In this document: in pieces, positions 10,555 to 22,499 of the stretch | Layout of the letters: each line of letters opens with the position of its first letter | How positions within the stretch are numbered: position 1 is the first letter of the stretch | Origin: Pyrrhosoma nymphula | Lineage: Eukaryota; Arthropoda; Insecta; Odonata; Coenagrionidae | Assembly: GCA_963573305.1 (NCBI GenBank) | Contig: OY754335.1 | Coordinates: 19,135,501-19,199,500 of the forward strand | Length of the DNA: 64,000 nt | Reading direction: 5' to 3' | Made by a program: the position numbers and the translations under genes | Notes under the pieces: generated by a model | What the model was told of the DNA's origin: nothing | What the model saw: only the letters and a program-made list of their open reading frames with translations | The model's database searches: none

Positions 10555-11281
10555 ATAGGGCCGTATTTATAGTTGTTACCTAGCAGTCCCCTTATCCATC
10601 CCCTACCCAGCAGGCCCCTTGAATTGTGCGTCCTATTGTCAAATTTAAGGGATCTTCTATGTAGGGGATGGTTGGGGGTTAGATCTGGTAACTAAGGACT
10701 ACAAACGTAGGGAAATGGAATTCACAGCTCAAATGTTTCAGTGGTGACGCTCAACATGGATACGGATATATAAAGAGCCAGACGGAGCATGAAAACTGTT
10801 AAGATGGCTGCTCGACGTGCAAATAGCTTCAACGGTGTGGAGAAGAAGATTTTGTGTTGACCTGCTCGAGAAGCATAAATATATAGTGGGACGTAAGAAA
10901 ACGGACGCTGTTTCCTGCCACAAGAAGAAGAAATTGTGGGAAAAAATATGCTGCGAGTGTATATGAACATCCTTGGAATGAGTCTGGCGTCACATCAGAT
11001 TTTTCTCGATTAAGAGCAAATCTTACCGTTGTTTTATTAACACCAAATCTTCGAAATTATTAATTTAAGGCTATACACGTTCATTAGAGTCAGTTTAGTT
11101 ATATCTGTTGTGTTATCTTTTCGATAAGGGGGCCCCTGGTGGAGCATGTATCTCCTGCCAGAATTAAGAGATGCTAAGGGGGCTGCTGGGGGTGGAAATT
11201 TGACTATAAATAACGTTTTTGAAGAAGGGACCTGCTAGGGGCTGTGGGACTGCTGGGTAACGACTATAAATTCGCCCCTAA
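10555..11281. mobile_element. TIR element, 727 bp, Harbinger-like ends (tentative)
   Basis: The left end from 10555 (GGGCCGTATTTATAGTTGTT then ACCTAGCAGTCCC) is matched by the complement of the right end (to 11281: GGGGCGAATTTATAGTCGTT then ACCCAGCAGTCCC), about 36 bases with a few differences. The GGGC..TTTATAGT start resembles PIF/Harbinger ends, but I could not read a clear 3-bp target duplication. The first 150 bases also fold on themselves (GTTACC...CCCCTAC with GTAGGGG...GGTAAC near 10577-10695). No transposase; minus-strand frames in the middle have no motif. Confidence 0.7.
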
Positions 11282-13604
11282 GTATACTTGATCGTCATTG
11301 AGTGAATCAATATGCCAATGAAACTCGAAAATACCTTGCAGGAAAAGTTTTTTCCTGCAAGCAAGTGTAACTGCGGGATTTTTTCTCGCTACATACCCTG
11401 TTTACCTTTGTTATTTCTCTCTTCTGCACTCCCTACCTTTCTTGGATATATTCTTTACCGAGAATTCCTCATGCTGTGCAACTTTCAGTTATGTTCCTTT
11501 CCCTCCCCCGTTTATTCTTCTTAAAGTCATCTTTACTCATCTAACAATTTTAGCACGTACAAATTCATCAAGAATCCACTTCTTGTGCGTGTAAAGTATT
11601 TCATTTTTCACGAAATTTTGAAGACCTGTGCATGGAAATTAGACTTTTTTGGTAATTCTCTAATCATATCAGGCGGTGAAATAATTCTCAGGAAATATAT
11701 TCTAGATGTCGTGAAATACCACCTGTCTACGCGGTGGCCGGCAAAATTTTCGATTCCCTGAGTTTAAAATTTGTTAAAAACTGCTGTACCTGAAGAAAGG
11801 AAGGAATAAGTCCGGTCCGCCTTTAAAATGTGTGAAGCCAGTTACATAATCGTTATCAGATTAGGCCCCAACCGTGACTATGGCATAATCAAATCGGGTG
11901 CAACTATTTAAAAATCGCCACGGTAGTGGCTGCTAACCATCACGATTTGACCGGCTACAAGATGGCAAGTGATTGCGAACCAAAGTCTTTCCGTTGGATG
12001 GGGGAGAAATCGTGACTTGAAACAGTCGTGGCTCTTGAGTTGAGATGCTTTAAAATATATATATATATATACGCCCACTTCCTGAACTATTTAATTGGTC
12101 GCAGTTTTTATGGGCGAGACATTACGCTCTGCAAAAACGCCTCCGAAAACCCATCGCTTTAACGTCCTGCACCTTGCTAAAAAGGAAACAAAGTAAATCA
12201 TCCCACCCGTGATGACTTTGATTATCATGCCATCTGGTGTTCTCGACAGGTGTTCTAATTTTTTTCAGTATAGCAAAACTCATTTAACATCGTTTCTCAA
12301 GCCTACAGTATGGCTACAGTATTTTTTGCATTTACTCAATTCATTTGGTCGACTGATTTAGTTAACCTAAGTAAAGAAAATAAAATTCTCTGTGAAGCGT
12401 TCTGTAGTTTGATGGTATTTTCATTGGTTAAATATGGATTTTTCCAGATTTAAATATGAATTTTGTCGCTTGAACGAATGGATGGTTGTATTTCTTCCAT
12501 ATTGAAGTGTGATGATTTCCGCAGTGTTTATTTTTAATATTATGTTAGAAGGATATGTGTTTGGCAATGACTCGTTAGTTTCAGTTTAATCTAGATCGCG
12601 CAATAGCGGATACCTACACGAAACTCATTGATAAATATGCATATCTATATATCGTCTTGCCTTTCCTGGTCCATTAATTTCAACTTTGGGAATTTTTTGT
12701 GAATACAAGGTAATACACTAATTTTTTCACGTTTTATTTTTGTTGCAAACGGCGTATTATGACTTTCGAACGCATGGCCTACTGATAAAAAATCTTCATT
12801 GCTCACTAGAGACAACACCTTAAAAAAACGAACCACAGTGGAATAATGTCTTCTTTTTGAAAATGATTGTTAATGCAACATTTTCATCTTAATAAGCAAC
12901 GGAAAATGTCCCTGTAGTCCAGTTAAATGCGAGATATATTCTCAATGCGTACGATCTTCTTCCGCGTTCCGTCAACTTCTTATCTCAGACCTAACCCCAG
13001 AACGTAAACCCTGGTAGGTGGAAATGTTGGAATCGTTACGGATCACATATTATTTCTAAATCAGTGCAAAATACGCAAATGACATCGTACGCAGTCACGC
13101 GCACGGAGGCAAAGATGCATGGATGGCCTACACTTTGGATGATACATTTTCACACGTATGAATGCGTTGCTTGTATTTCAAGTTCAACCCTGAGGAAAAA
13201 TTGACTCGCCTAATTTATCTGGAACTTGTTACCATTTGCGCCCTGAAACTTTCATTCATTTCCATGGTGATATTTGCAGAGGAACAGTTTATTTTTTTAC
13301 GACTGAAATAGGGAGGGAAAATGAAAAAAAAACCGGCAAATGCGCAGATAACGAAGTGTTGACAACTATGTGGCCAAACAACTGCAGTCATCTCACGCTT
13401 TGCATGATCATTTTAAATTGTATGAGATGAAGATTAACTGAAAGAAAGTGATAATAAGGAGGCTCTTTAGAGGTAAGCGTAAGGCTAAAATAAGCATTAA
13501 AGCGGGAGATCTTAAATTGAAGCAGATTGTTAGTGTTTGTATATCTAGGTAGTGTTTAGAAGAAAAAGAAAGAGAGGGAAGAAGCGATTACTGACCGCTC
13601 TTAA
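11282..13604. other. Gene-free stretch
   Basis: AT-rich sequence with no supportable gene. It contains a short (AT)n tract at about 12055-12071. Small frames at 11312, 12645 and 13236 show no protein motif. Confidence 0.45.
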
Positions 13605-13755
13605 GGCTGTTTTTGCGAGATTTTTCCCTAGTCATATCAGAGGCCATATTCGATTTTTATTTTTTTTTAATTTAAGCAGCTGCAAGAAGTATGAATTTAA
13701 TATTGTAATATTATTCACGTAAAAAAAATTAATCACTGAAATTCTCAATAGTTAA
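13605..13755 (+). mobile_element. TTAA-family MITE, terminal fragment
   Basis: Starting from GCGAGATTTTTCCCTAGTCAT (13615), this matches the first about 130 bases of the copy at 37379, including GGCCATATTCGATTTTTATTT and AATTTAATATTGTAATATT. The outer TIR tip is missing or mutated and the rest of the element is lost. Confidence 0.6.
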
Positions 13756-13984
13756 AACATATGAAGGTTGATTACTCTATAAATAACAGTAATGAGTTGA
13801 TATTCGTCACGCGATTACATAAGAATAAATCCTCGACTTCAGGGGTGGGGAGGCAGGTGGCCCTAGAACACCCATGAATGGGCGGAGAATGTTCTGTGAC
13901 CACAAATTATGAATAGCCACATAAGTAGTTAAACAAGCTTCCTTACGAAAAGGTTTCAGTTCCCCCTTACCAAATATGAATAAA

Positions 13985-14600
13985 ATAAAAATATATCAAA
14001 AAACACTTTTTAAACTTATCTTATTTCAAAATGCACTCAAAAGTCGAAAATAAATTTTAGATTGAATTTTACAAAGTTAAGAGACCTTCTATTCCAAAAT
14101 TATAAATATATAAAAGTTGAAGGTTAAAATGAATATTTGTTTACTTTATCTGTGCAATTCGTCGATGATTATGAGGCAAGAACGTATAATCGTACGCCTG
14201 ATTGATCATCTAGTTGATCATCATGATTATAAGACCAGGGTGCAAAGTAATTTACTAATTTGTATCAGAAGCTGCAAAGTAAAGTATTAAGTTGAATTTC
14301 AGCACCCTGGTCTTTCAGCACCCATGATGATCAATTAGACGTACGATTATAAGTTCTTGCCTCATAATAATCGACGAATAGCACATATAAAGTAAACAAA
14401 TATTCATTTTCACTTTCAACTTTAATATATTTTTAAACTTGGAATAGAAGGTCTCTTAACTTTGTAAATTTTAATCTAAAATTTATTTTCTACTTTTTAG
14501 CTCATTTTTATTTTTTACTTTTTAGTTCATTTTTAAATAAGACCAGGTTTTTAAAGTTTTTTATGTATTTTGTATTTTTTACTTTTTAGTCTTACCACTT
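13985..14600. mobile_element. Large snapback palindrome, arms about 210 bp
   Basis: The segment from about 13985 to 14243 is repeated in inverted form from 14302 to about 14565, separated by a 58-base loop. Inner tips are GACCAGGGTGC / GCACCCTGGTC; outer parts are A/T-rich. The right arm has an extra internal duplication near its outer end (CTTTTTAGCTCATTTTTA and CTTTTTAGTTCATTTTTAA about 30 bases apart). No coding capacity. The layout is the same as the palindrome at 15163-15760, although the sequences differ. Confidence 0.8.
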
Positions 14601-14779
14601 TTATTAATTTAACAATCATTAAAATTTTCAATGCTTTCAATGTTTTACAATTAAATGCGTAATGCTTTATTAATGTCTTTTCTATGTACTATAAATCAAA
14701 AATATTTCATTAAATTAAATCTGACAGCGTGAACAATTCGAAAAAATTTACCAAGAATCTGTCATCAAAATTAAACATG

Positions 14780-15160
14780 CATGCAAAATTTGGGAAAGAT
14801 TGAACGACGGGAAGGGGTTCAAAAATCGGGTAATAGGTGTGCGATTAAACTCACGAAGCAAGTTGAAATAAGACCAATGAAAACACAACCCTGGTGGGTC
14901 CGCCGTACGCAAGGAGGCCGGACGTCAGCGAGGCAGGTTGACACCCAAGGTCGCTCGGGTCGCCATGGCTTTTTGTGGGGAAGGGGCGGGGTGGGTGAGG
15001 AGTGGGCGGAAGGAGTGGGGGAACGCCCTGCCCTTGAGAACGGGATCACAGGGGTTGAAATGTAAATTCAGACGTCCGCTTGAGTGGGAGGGTCCACGCG
15101 GGCGTGGACCGCTCTCCTCGCTGTCATCAATGAAGAAACGAGGCCCATGCTTCACATCGT
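14780..15160. other. GC-rich spacer between two palindromes
   Basis: A stretch of about 380 bp clearly richer in GC than its flanks, with overlapping open frames on both strands but no recognisable protein. It includes a short hairpin GGTCCACGC / GCGTGGACC at about 15091-15110. Confidence 0.4.
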
Positions 15161-15162
15161 GA

Positions 15163-15760
15163 ACAATAAAATTATTACAAAATTTAAAAAACACGACTGC
15201 AAAAAATTGTACTAAAAGGATAAAAACAAGATTGATTTTCGCTTCGTTGAATAAATATTCATTTATATCTGTTTTATTAATGTTTTATTACGAATAGGTG
15301 TTCGTGGTAATCTGCAACCACATATGTCACCTGCCATGCCTTTTATCAATTGGGAAATTTTGACCTTCCATTAAAATTTTCGACGCAGTCGGGGGCTGCC
15401 TGTGTATCAGTATATATTTGTTATGTTACACTGTCTAAACATCCCCCGACTGCGTCAAAATGTTAATGGAATGTCGAAATTTCCCAATTGATAAAAGGCA
15501 TGGCAGGTGACATATGTGGTTGCAGATTACCACGAACACCTATTCGTAATAAAACATTAATAAAACAGATATAAATGAATATTTATTCAACGAAGCAAAA
15601 AATCAACTTGTTTTTATCCTTTTAGTAGTATGTTTTTCAGTCGTGTTTTTTAAATTATTTTAAAATTTGTTTTTATTTTATTATTTTTATCTTTTTAGCT
15701 CTATTTTTTACGTTTTAGTGCTAATTTTTGCAGTCGTGTTTTTTTTTTATTTTTAATAAT
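15163..15760. mobile_element. Large snapback palindrome, arms about 215 bp
   Basis: Left arm about 15180-15395, right arm about 15443-15655, loop 47 bases. The arms are very similar, suggesting recent origin or gene-conversion-like homogenisation. Inner tips are GACGCAGTCGGGGG / CCCCCGACTGCGTC. Downstream, GCAGTCGTGTTTTTT reappears at 15731, so the outer end of the right arm is duplicated, as in the first palindrome. Confidence 0.85.
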
Positions 15761-15799
15761 TTTTCTATTTTAATTATTTTTTAAAAATATTATTACTAG

Positions 15800-15980
15800 C
15801 CAGTATTATGTAGCCTATGGCACTCCCAGTCACGTAGCGGTTCAAATAAGTGTGTGTGCATCAAAGTCGGTTCAGTCGTTATGTTGCTACGGTGGAACAA
15901 ACATACAGACATATATACATAGCCAGCCACTGAAAACATAACACTCCCTTTTTTTGGGGAAGTCGTGTAAAAAAAGGCAG
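15800..15980 (+). repeat. Transposon 3'-tail-like sequence
   Basis: The series GGCACTCCCAGTCACGTAGC, TCGGTTCAGTCGTTATG, GGAACAAACATACAGACATA and then a CCC-TTTTTTTGGGGAAGTCGTG hairpin at the end resembles the 3' tails of RTE or Helitron-like insect repeats ('cggttcagtcgtt...acaaacatacagaca'). There is no coding part, so this is recorded as a tail-like remnant only. Confidence 0.4.
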
Positions 15981-17129
15981 AGCATTGGACAAGAGGCCTT
16001 CTCTCTCTTCTTGGAGGTCTCTAAGGCCTTTCTTACGCGTTGAAGATCATGGTAATCTAGTTATCCAACTCTTGATGGTTGATGCCTATCCTTGTAAAAA
16101 CATTTCCATCACTCATGTTAATTTCTATGAAATTTTGCCGTCGTAAATGCCGATGTTAGTAAATCTACCATAAATATTTTCGGCAGTTTCGGGCGTAACT
16201 TGGTGGAATCGATACATGTTGAATGAAACACTTTTACTTCGTGATTACACATTAATATTTTATTAAAGCGACCAGGGTTTCTACGTACAACGTCGGTGCA
16301 AGGTCTCGTGAAGATGGCATTGTGCGTCGAAAGCCGAGTCGTTTTAATAAAATTAACGTGGAATCAAAAAGTAAAAGTTTTTCATTTGCCAGACATAGCT
16401 TGGGAAACGTGTTTGTTACTCTCTCAATTGATACTTGCTAATCTTCCAATGACTAATCTAATTAATTTAATTAATCATTATATTTCCTAGAAACGTTGAC
16501 TCATCATTTTAGTTAATACCTTATGTATCTCTTGGCCATATTATTCCAATGTGCATTCAGTTTTTTTGCCAGCGTTTAAATGAGGATTTTACTTTTTCTG
16601 TGGGCCTATATCTCTTCAGGGGCATTTGCTTTAAGAAAGCAATCTGCTATCTGAAGAGCAGGGCTTAAACGTCTTCTTTCTATTTTTATGCTCTTGATAC
16701 AAAGCATTATGAAGCAATTGTTGAGTTCCCTTACAATCGAAACAAATTCCAAACACTTGACTTAAGACTGCCGAGATTATTATTTGTGGATACAGGCTAC
16801 GCTTATGAATAGCTAATTTCGTTATTTTATTTCGTTAGACTATTTCGTTTCGTTATTAAAGGGGTATCCGGTCAGTATTGTAATAATTTAATGTTTCTTA
16901 ATTTTAAAAATTAGTGGCAATTGTCATTCGTTCTTGTTTTTAGAAGTTTTGAAAACTCTTAAGAAAGTTTTACCTAAAACTCCAATCGTACTTGATAGCT
17001 GTTGCTTTAAAACGTCACAGCAAAAGATAACTGTGACTATTTTCGGTTTCCAATATTTTTAGTAGACTATTAACATTTTCCATTCATTTGAAGGGTATCG
17101 GTGGTGGCCGAGTTACTTCATTGGTCCTG
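15981..17129. other. Gene-free stretch
   Basis: No gene or clear repeat supported; composition is ordinary AT-rich. Confidence 0.45.
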
Positions 17130-17253
17130 TCCTGTTATGTTTTATATTCATGTAGTATTGTCCTGTTATGTTTTATATTCATGTAGTATTGTCCTGTTAT
17201 GTTTTATATTCATGTAGTATTGTCCTTTTATGTTTTATATTCATGTAGTATTA
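17130..17253. repeat. Tandem repeat, 4 x 31 bp
   Basis: Four head-to-tail copies of a 31-base unit beginning TCCTGTTATGTTTTATATTC (17130-17160, 17161-17191, 17192-17222, 17223-17253). The first three are identical; the last has TTT for TGT near the start and ends in A. Such identity suggests recent expansion. Confidence 0.95.
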
Positions 17254-18220
17254 TGTCATTTTTATTAGGTACAACGTTCGTGCAACCACGCAATCTCTTT
17301 TCCGTTTTATACTTTTCATCCGTTCTTTCCCGACGAAAACTGAATTTGACGTCTGAATTATGTATACAAATAGTCCAGCTCTCGAACGTAGACTGGGTTG
17401 AAAGTGAAAGGAATGTGGATAAACAAAAGTTGATTCTAACTAAAGACGTTATTGAGCTCAATTTGTTTGAGAAAACAGAAAAAAAATCTTCTAAAACGTC
17501 TCGTACAATTGGCAATCTTGACGAGAAAACGTCCTAAAAGAGGTTTGTTATTTCCAATATTTTGTTGTAAATCTAATCCGAAGTCCCAATTCTCAGAGAA
17601 AGTCATAAGAATTTACTCTTGGGAGATGGAAGATGAAGCACTTTCTTTGGTAGGCATCGAATCAAGAATCAAGGAAGTAGATTCATCGCTGAGGAAACCT
17701 GAAAAACTGTGTTCGGTCTATGATCGATTTAGTTTTGAAGATTTGATTGATTGACTGTTCTCAAAGAGAAATATTCCGACCTTAACAGCTTTGATCATTT
17801 TCTCTCTGGACTGATTCAATCGACACATATGACGGAAGAGAAATATATTATGAATGCTATAACTCTTTTTCACCAAACTATATCCAGTTTTCCATTTTTC
17901 CACTCTGTCCTAAAATTCAGCTCACCTTTTCCTTCTTCTACCATCGCATATTCATCGTGCCTATTATCTATCCGAGCATCCTCACTCTTAGCGGTGTCTT
18001 CAAGTGTATAAAAGCGGTTTAAGTTAACCCTTTAGCTGTCTCATTTGATTGGCATTAATGAAAATATATGTATGATTTTGTTTGAAGCTATTATGATAAA
18101 TGATGTATTAATTCTAAATCCTATCTAATATACTAATTGGAAAAAGTGTTTATCTTTCCCGTAACGAACAAACCGATAATTTTAACATCTGGAACTTTCG
18201 TACATAAGTAGATGATAGTA
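17254..18220. other. Gene-free stretch with unrecognised frames
   Basis: Overlapping frames at 17199-17537 (112 codons) and 17452-17754 (100 codons), plus strand, are the longest here. Their translations (for instance SLVGIESRIKEVDSSLRKPE) look moderately protein-like but match nothing I know. The first begins inside the tandem repeat, which argues against it. Confidence 0.3.
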
Positions 18221-18239
18221 CTTGAAAGGATTTAGGTTA

Positions 18240-18470
18240 CATATAAAGGGCTTAAAAAAGCCTCAGGGCCATAAGGACTCCAAAGTGGGACCTCTGGGGG
18301 TAGTGGAATGCTGCAAAATAAGGATCCGCGTTGGGGCCCAAAACCGGTGCTTTCTTTGTTACCTCATAACAGATGAACTGATGAGCCGATCATCAAGAAA
18401 CTTTGTACCTTCATACTACATTCATAATAGCACGGGGAAGGAAATATGCTGTGTATGAATGATGATCGTG
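18240..18470 (+). repeat. Ancient dispersed repeat, copy 1
   Basis: It shares the order GTTGGGGCCCAAAACCGG, TTTCTTTGTTACCTCATAAC and TATGCTGTGTATGAA with 19230-19440 at modest identity. No coding role is visible. An inverted pair GAGCTCAGCCATTCC (about 18568) and GGAATGGCTGAGCTC (about 19211) lies between and beside the two copies. Confidence 0.4.
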
Positions 18471-19229
18471 CTCCAAGGGCCACAAAGTAGCCTCAGGTAG
18501 TTGCCGAATGTTGCTCAAATAGGATTTTGTACGGAGTAGGAGATATATAGTAAGAAGGCCCAAGAGCTCAGCCATTCCATTGGTTCCAGGTGTGACTTAA
18601 GAGCGTTTAATTTTAAATTTTCATATCAAATAATTCAACTGAAATATACTGGAGTACACTTTTAGTTAGCCATAAAAGAAGGTAATTTATAAATTAATAG
18701 CAATTCAAATATTAACTAGCACTGTTGTAATTGGAAAAAAACTGTGGTTCCTGGTGTCACTCACACAAATGACACTTAATAACATATTGTAATGTAAACT
18801 CTTGTGTATAGATTCAACATTAAATATTATTATTAATATCAGTAAGATTAGAGTAATTGTTCTTTAGTTTAAATTAAAGAAAGAGTATTCAAAATAATTC
18901 CTTTTATAATAAAACATTTTTAATAAGTTCCGGGTGTGACCTAATTACTCTTTCTGCTCTCCATTATGAGTACAATTCAATTTTTAAGTTCAAATTTTAG
19001 TAATGGCTCAGTATATTTGATCGATTAACCTCTATTAAAAATGGTTAAGTAGAAATTTTAAATTTTAGAACAAAAACACTTTTATTATTTTTTCCAGATT
19101 CCTCTGGATGGCAGTTCTCTACACTACTCCCTCATACACTATATAGTGTATTATCGTAAATCCATAGGACTCTGATTTTTTCCATATTTGGGCTCCACTC
19201 ACTTTAAACGGAATGGCTGAGCTCCGATA

Positions 19230-19440
19230 TTAACGTGGGGCCCTGTTAGTTTCTGGGGTCCAGAACCGTGTGATCCTTTCTTTGTTTCCTCATAACAAAT
19301 ACATCGATGGACTTATTATGATAAAAATTTCCCTTAAGTAGTCGATGGCAATAGGAAGGACATAGGCTGTGTATGAAAGGTCCCAGTGTCCCAAATTCAG
19401 ATGGTTGTAAAATGCTGCTAAACTAGGATTTAGCACACTT
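19230..19440 (+). repeat. Ancient dispersed repeat, copy 2
   Basis: Partner of the 18240 copy, with GGGGTCCAGAACCGTG, TTTCTTTGTTTCCTCATAAC and TAGGCTGTGTATGAA in the same order and spacing, so the two are homologous although strongly diverged. Confidence 0.4.
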
Positions 19441-19644
19441 TTGAGCCTTTTTTTCCATTAAACCTTTGAAGTGTTGTGAAGGTCCACAACTTCAGATATG
19501 GGCCCTGGTTAGTCTAAGTGCCGATTTCCAAATTTGAATTAAACATAACTGGTTACTTCAAACTTTGAGACCCGGCTCTCGGAGATATCGAGCTTGAATT
19601 GTGCAATAACTCCAAACAAGCTTCAATGGGCTGCTTTTTCTTCA

Positions 19645-19745
19645 AGAAAACTCGGTTATAAATCGTGCGTGGAGATAAATTAGAGAATTTATGACTTTAA
19701 ATCGCTACTTATTTCACCGAAAAAATTCCACTTAAAACCTAGTCT
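19645..19745 (+). repeat. Dispersed repeat pair with 20890-20990
   Basis: The motifs GGTTATAAATCGTGCGTGGAG, TTATGACTTTAAAT and TTTCACCGAAAAAATTC recur in the same order at 20890-20990 (GGTTATAAGTCGTGTGTGGAG, TTAAGTCTTTAAAT and TTTACCGCGAAAAAACTC). Identity is roughly three quarters by eye. Confidence 0.5.
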
Positions 19746-20889
19746 TGCCTGGTGAATGGAAGGTGTGGTTCAAATTTATTCCATTTTTTTCACTTCAACA
19801 GTCTTTTTCTTTTGGCGAGTTTGTTACTTTTTTCATGCAACCTTTTCTTTGTAATTTTACTTTCCTTAGCTATTTTTCCATTAAGAAACAGAGAAGTATC
19901 GGTCTATTTGCTGTCGTAATTTTCTCTGCTCATTTGTTTCGCTCATTGGGCGCGATAAACGCGCTTCGAGTGGTGTTGGCTATAAAAATGCACAATTCCA
20001 AATCATTGAAATTGTTGTCATCTTCATGTGTACTCGAAGTACATAAATTCCTCCCGGGTAATATCAATTGAATACTCGTTTCTTTGAGTTGGACCTCTCG
20101 AATTAGCCGTCATTTTCATGGGATGCATGGGAGTAAAATAGATTTGACGAGCAGGAAAAACCTTGCAAAACAATGATAACGTCACACTTACCGGAAATGT
20201 TTGAAATATTTGCGTAAATGCTATACTTATGGCGAAATGGAGGCCACTTCGTCGCTCATTATTGCTACCCCATTATTATGAAGTGCAATTCGCAGCTTTA
20301 AGAAAAGCAGACAAACATGAAATGGACGAAAATCATGAGAAGCCCAAGATCTAATCGTGTCTAACGGCGGTTGATGGCCAGAATGAACTCACAGAAATAC
20401 GAGGAAATCCAAATCATAATGATGATAAGTAGAGATCCGTTACAGCTCAATCGTAGAATTATTAACTAATGATGGTCACAGTTATTATCTTATAAGCTAG
20501 TGCTGAAGTAAGGAAGTTAACAGCGATTTTCTTGGTATTCAACAGTTATTCATACGGTAAGTTAGGCGAGCACAAAATACCTATAGGGGAAATCGAACAG
20601 TATATGAAAAGAAAACATTGAGCGACCACCATTTTCCGCCATGTTCCAGTCGATGCATACCTACCATGTCACCAATGCACAAAATCATTTACCTGTAAAG
20701 GCAGGTAATAAAATATATTCTTTGATGACAGTAGAGGATTACTAATTGTATTTGTATCATTGTTCTTTGGATACCCAAGAAATTGGAGGTCTACGTTCGA
20801 ACGCCGTTGGCTAATAGATGTTCGAATCGAGCTTAAATATTCGGTAACAGTTAGCAAGCTTCAGTCAACTGTTTTTGTGCTCTAGAAAG

Positions 20890-20990
20890 GAAGGTTATAA
20901 GTCGTGTGTGGAGAGATATTCGAAAATTTAAGTCTTTAAATTACTGCTTACTTTACCGCGAAAAAACTCGGTCCGACTTTTAAGCTTTTA
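20890..20990 (+). repeat. Dispersed repeat, second copy of 19645-19745
   Basis: Direct-orientation partner of the copy 1.2 kb upstream; no coding capacity seen. Confidence 0.5.
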
Positions 20991-21359
20991 TTAGGTCAGC
21001 GCCCGCTTTTAGTCGTTCCAGCTCTCGCCGAAATTTTTTAGAGCAATTTATTTCACCCTTGTATGGCAAGGGATGTGGGTTGCAGGAGGAAGAAGATCGG
21101 AAAAATGTGTGCGAAGAACGAATTCTTCATAACATGCACGGCTTTTGGCTGCACAGTCGGGGGCGTCTCCTACTTAACATGCATCCTCGTTTAAGGTGGT
21201 TCCACCGTAAAATGACTTAAATGTCATTTTATTCATATTCTGTCTACTTGTAGAAAACGTTGTCCTCTATCTGAAAGGAACAACAAAATAACACCTTTCC
21301 ACGCTATTTTATTCTATAATTGAACTTGAAATCACATGGTGTTCAACGGAGGAATGAGA

Positions 21360-21730
21360 GATCCACGGAGTAAAATAGTATTTTTCCATAAAATATAAAT
21401 GCCATATTTGCGGAAAACTGTCTCTAAGAATGAAATAATCCAGAGAAGTTGATTAAAAATAAAATATAGGCATTTTACTACCTTAATGTTTTAATTATAG
21501 AAGAATTAATGCCGTAATTGAAGTCATAATGCGGTAATTCGTAGGAAATGGCGCTGCAGTCTGCAGTCCTATGGCTGGAAAAAAGTGCTCATTTAAAATA
21601 CATTCGTGGAATAATCTGTATATGTTGTACCTTACTTTTGGTTTTCTATAGGTAACGCATTTCATCAGCGAAAGCAGGATTTTTTTGGACAAAATATAAA
21701 AAATGAGGAATTTAGTATTTGTTTTGACTC
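21360..21730 (+). repeat. Dispersed repeat shared with 45050-45440
   Basis: The series ATGCCATATT, ATAATTGAAGTCA, AAAAAAGTG, GGTTTTC, GCAAAGCAGGATTTTT-like and TTTGTTTTGACT occurs in the same order and spacing at 45050-45440, so the two are homologous over about 370 bp. It is probably the body of a non-autonomous element; in this copy a Helitron-like tip follows at 22064. Confidence 0.55.
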
Positions 21731-22063
21731 ACACACTGTCGCGGCGGAACCTCCGTAATTTTCATGAGGTTTTAGCGCGTCAGAATGCGTCCATTAAGTT
21801 TACCTTGACTCCTATACACTTTACCCACTTAAACATCCATTATTATTATCCCAATTTATTTTATCATCGGCTTTTTTTGGCTATTCCTCCGATTCATTTT
21901 TTTTCTTCGTAACATCTTTATAAGGCCGTTACGTCTCAGCATGTTTCCAGCAAGTTGGACTCTTCTGTTTGTCAGAGTTCTCATTAAGATTCTCCCCAGC
22001 TCTTGGTAGGACTTCTGCTTTAGTGATTCTCTCTTTCCATTTCAGCTTCATCATTATATATAT

Positions 22064-22140
22064 TACTAGAAGCGGGACCCGGCTTCGCGCGGGAAGCTGT
22101 AAATTAATTGCACCAATAATGCATAAAAGAATCAGGCTAA
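22064..22140 (+). mobile_element. Possible Helitron-like terminus
   Basis: TATTACTAGAAGCGGGACCC followed by GGCTTCGCGCGGG resembles the 'actag..gacccggcttcgc.cggg' tip found on many non-autonomous insect repeats thought to be Helitron-related. No hairpin-CTRR partner end was identified, so the call is tentative. Confidence 0.35.
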
Positions 22141-22434
22141 TGTTGAGAGTTTTACATTTTCTCGGCTAAATAAAATTATAAAAGACATTAAAATTTAGAT
22201 TTAATTTAGAAAATATTTTGAATCGCATTTTTATAGATATTTTCGAAGAAGAGAAAAACAAATGGTACAAGAACCACATATTTGGTAATATGACCCAATC
22301 TTGGTCCAGAAATAGTACGAAATAATATTCATAAGAACAAAAAGGGAGGAATCAGGCGAGATGCTGTGGAATATGAACATAATATGTAAATGTAAATGTA
22401 AATCCAATCTAATCCAATATCCAAATTTATGTAC

Positions 22435-22467
22435 CTGATGATGATGCAGTGCATCGAAACCCGGGTC
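22435..22467 (+). other. Hammerhead-like core motif
   Basis: CTGATGA at 22435-22441, stem GATGC (22443-22447) pairing with GCATC (22451-22455) around an AGT loop, then GAAAC at 22456-22460 followed by CCGGGTC. The order is that of a hammerhead-ribozyme catalytic core, except for one extra T between CTGATGA and the stem. No flanking coding sequence; probably a PLE end fragment. Confidence 0.5.
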
Positions 22468-22499
22468 GATTAAAATTTTTTAACTGTGAAAATCGTCTT

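Noticed and set aside
17130..17253. CRISPR-like array
   Set aside because: The units are directly adjacent with no spacers; it is an ordinary minisatellite in a eukaryotic genome.
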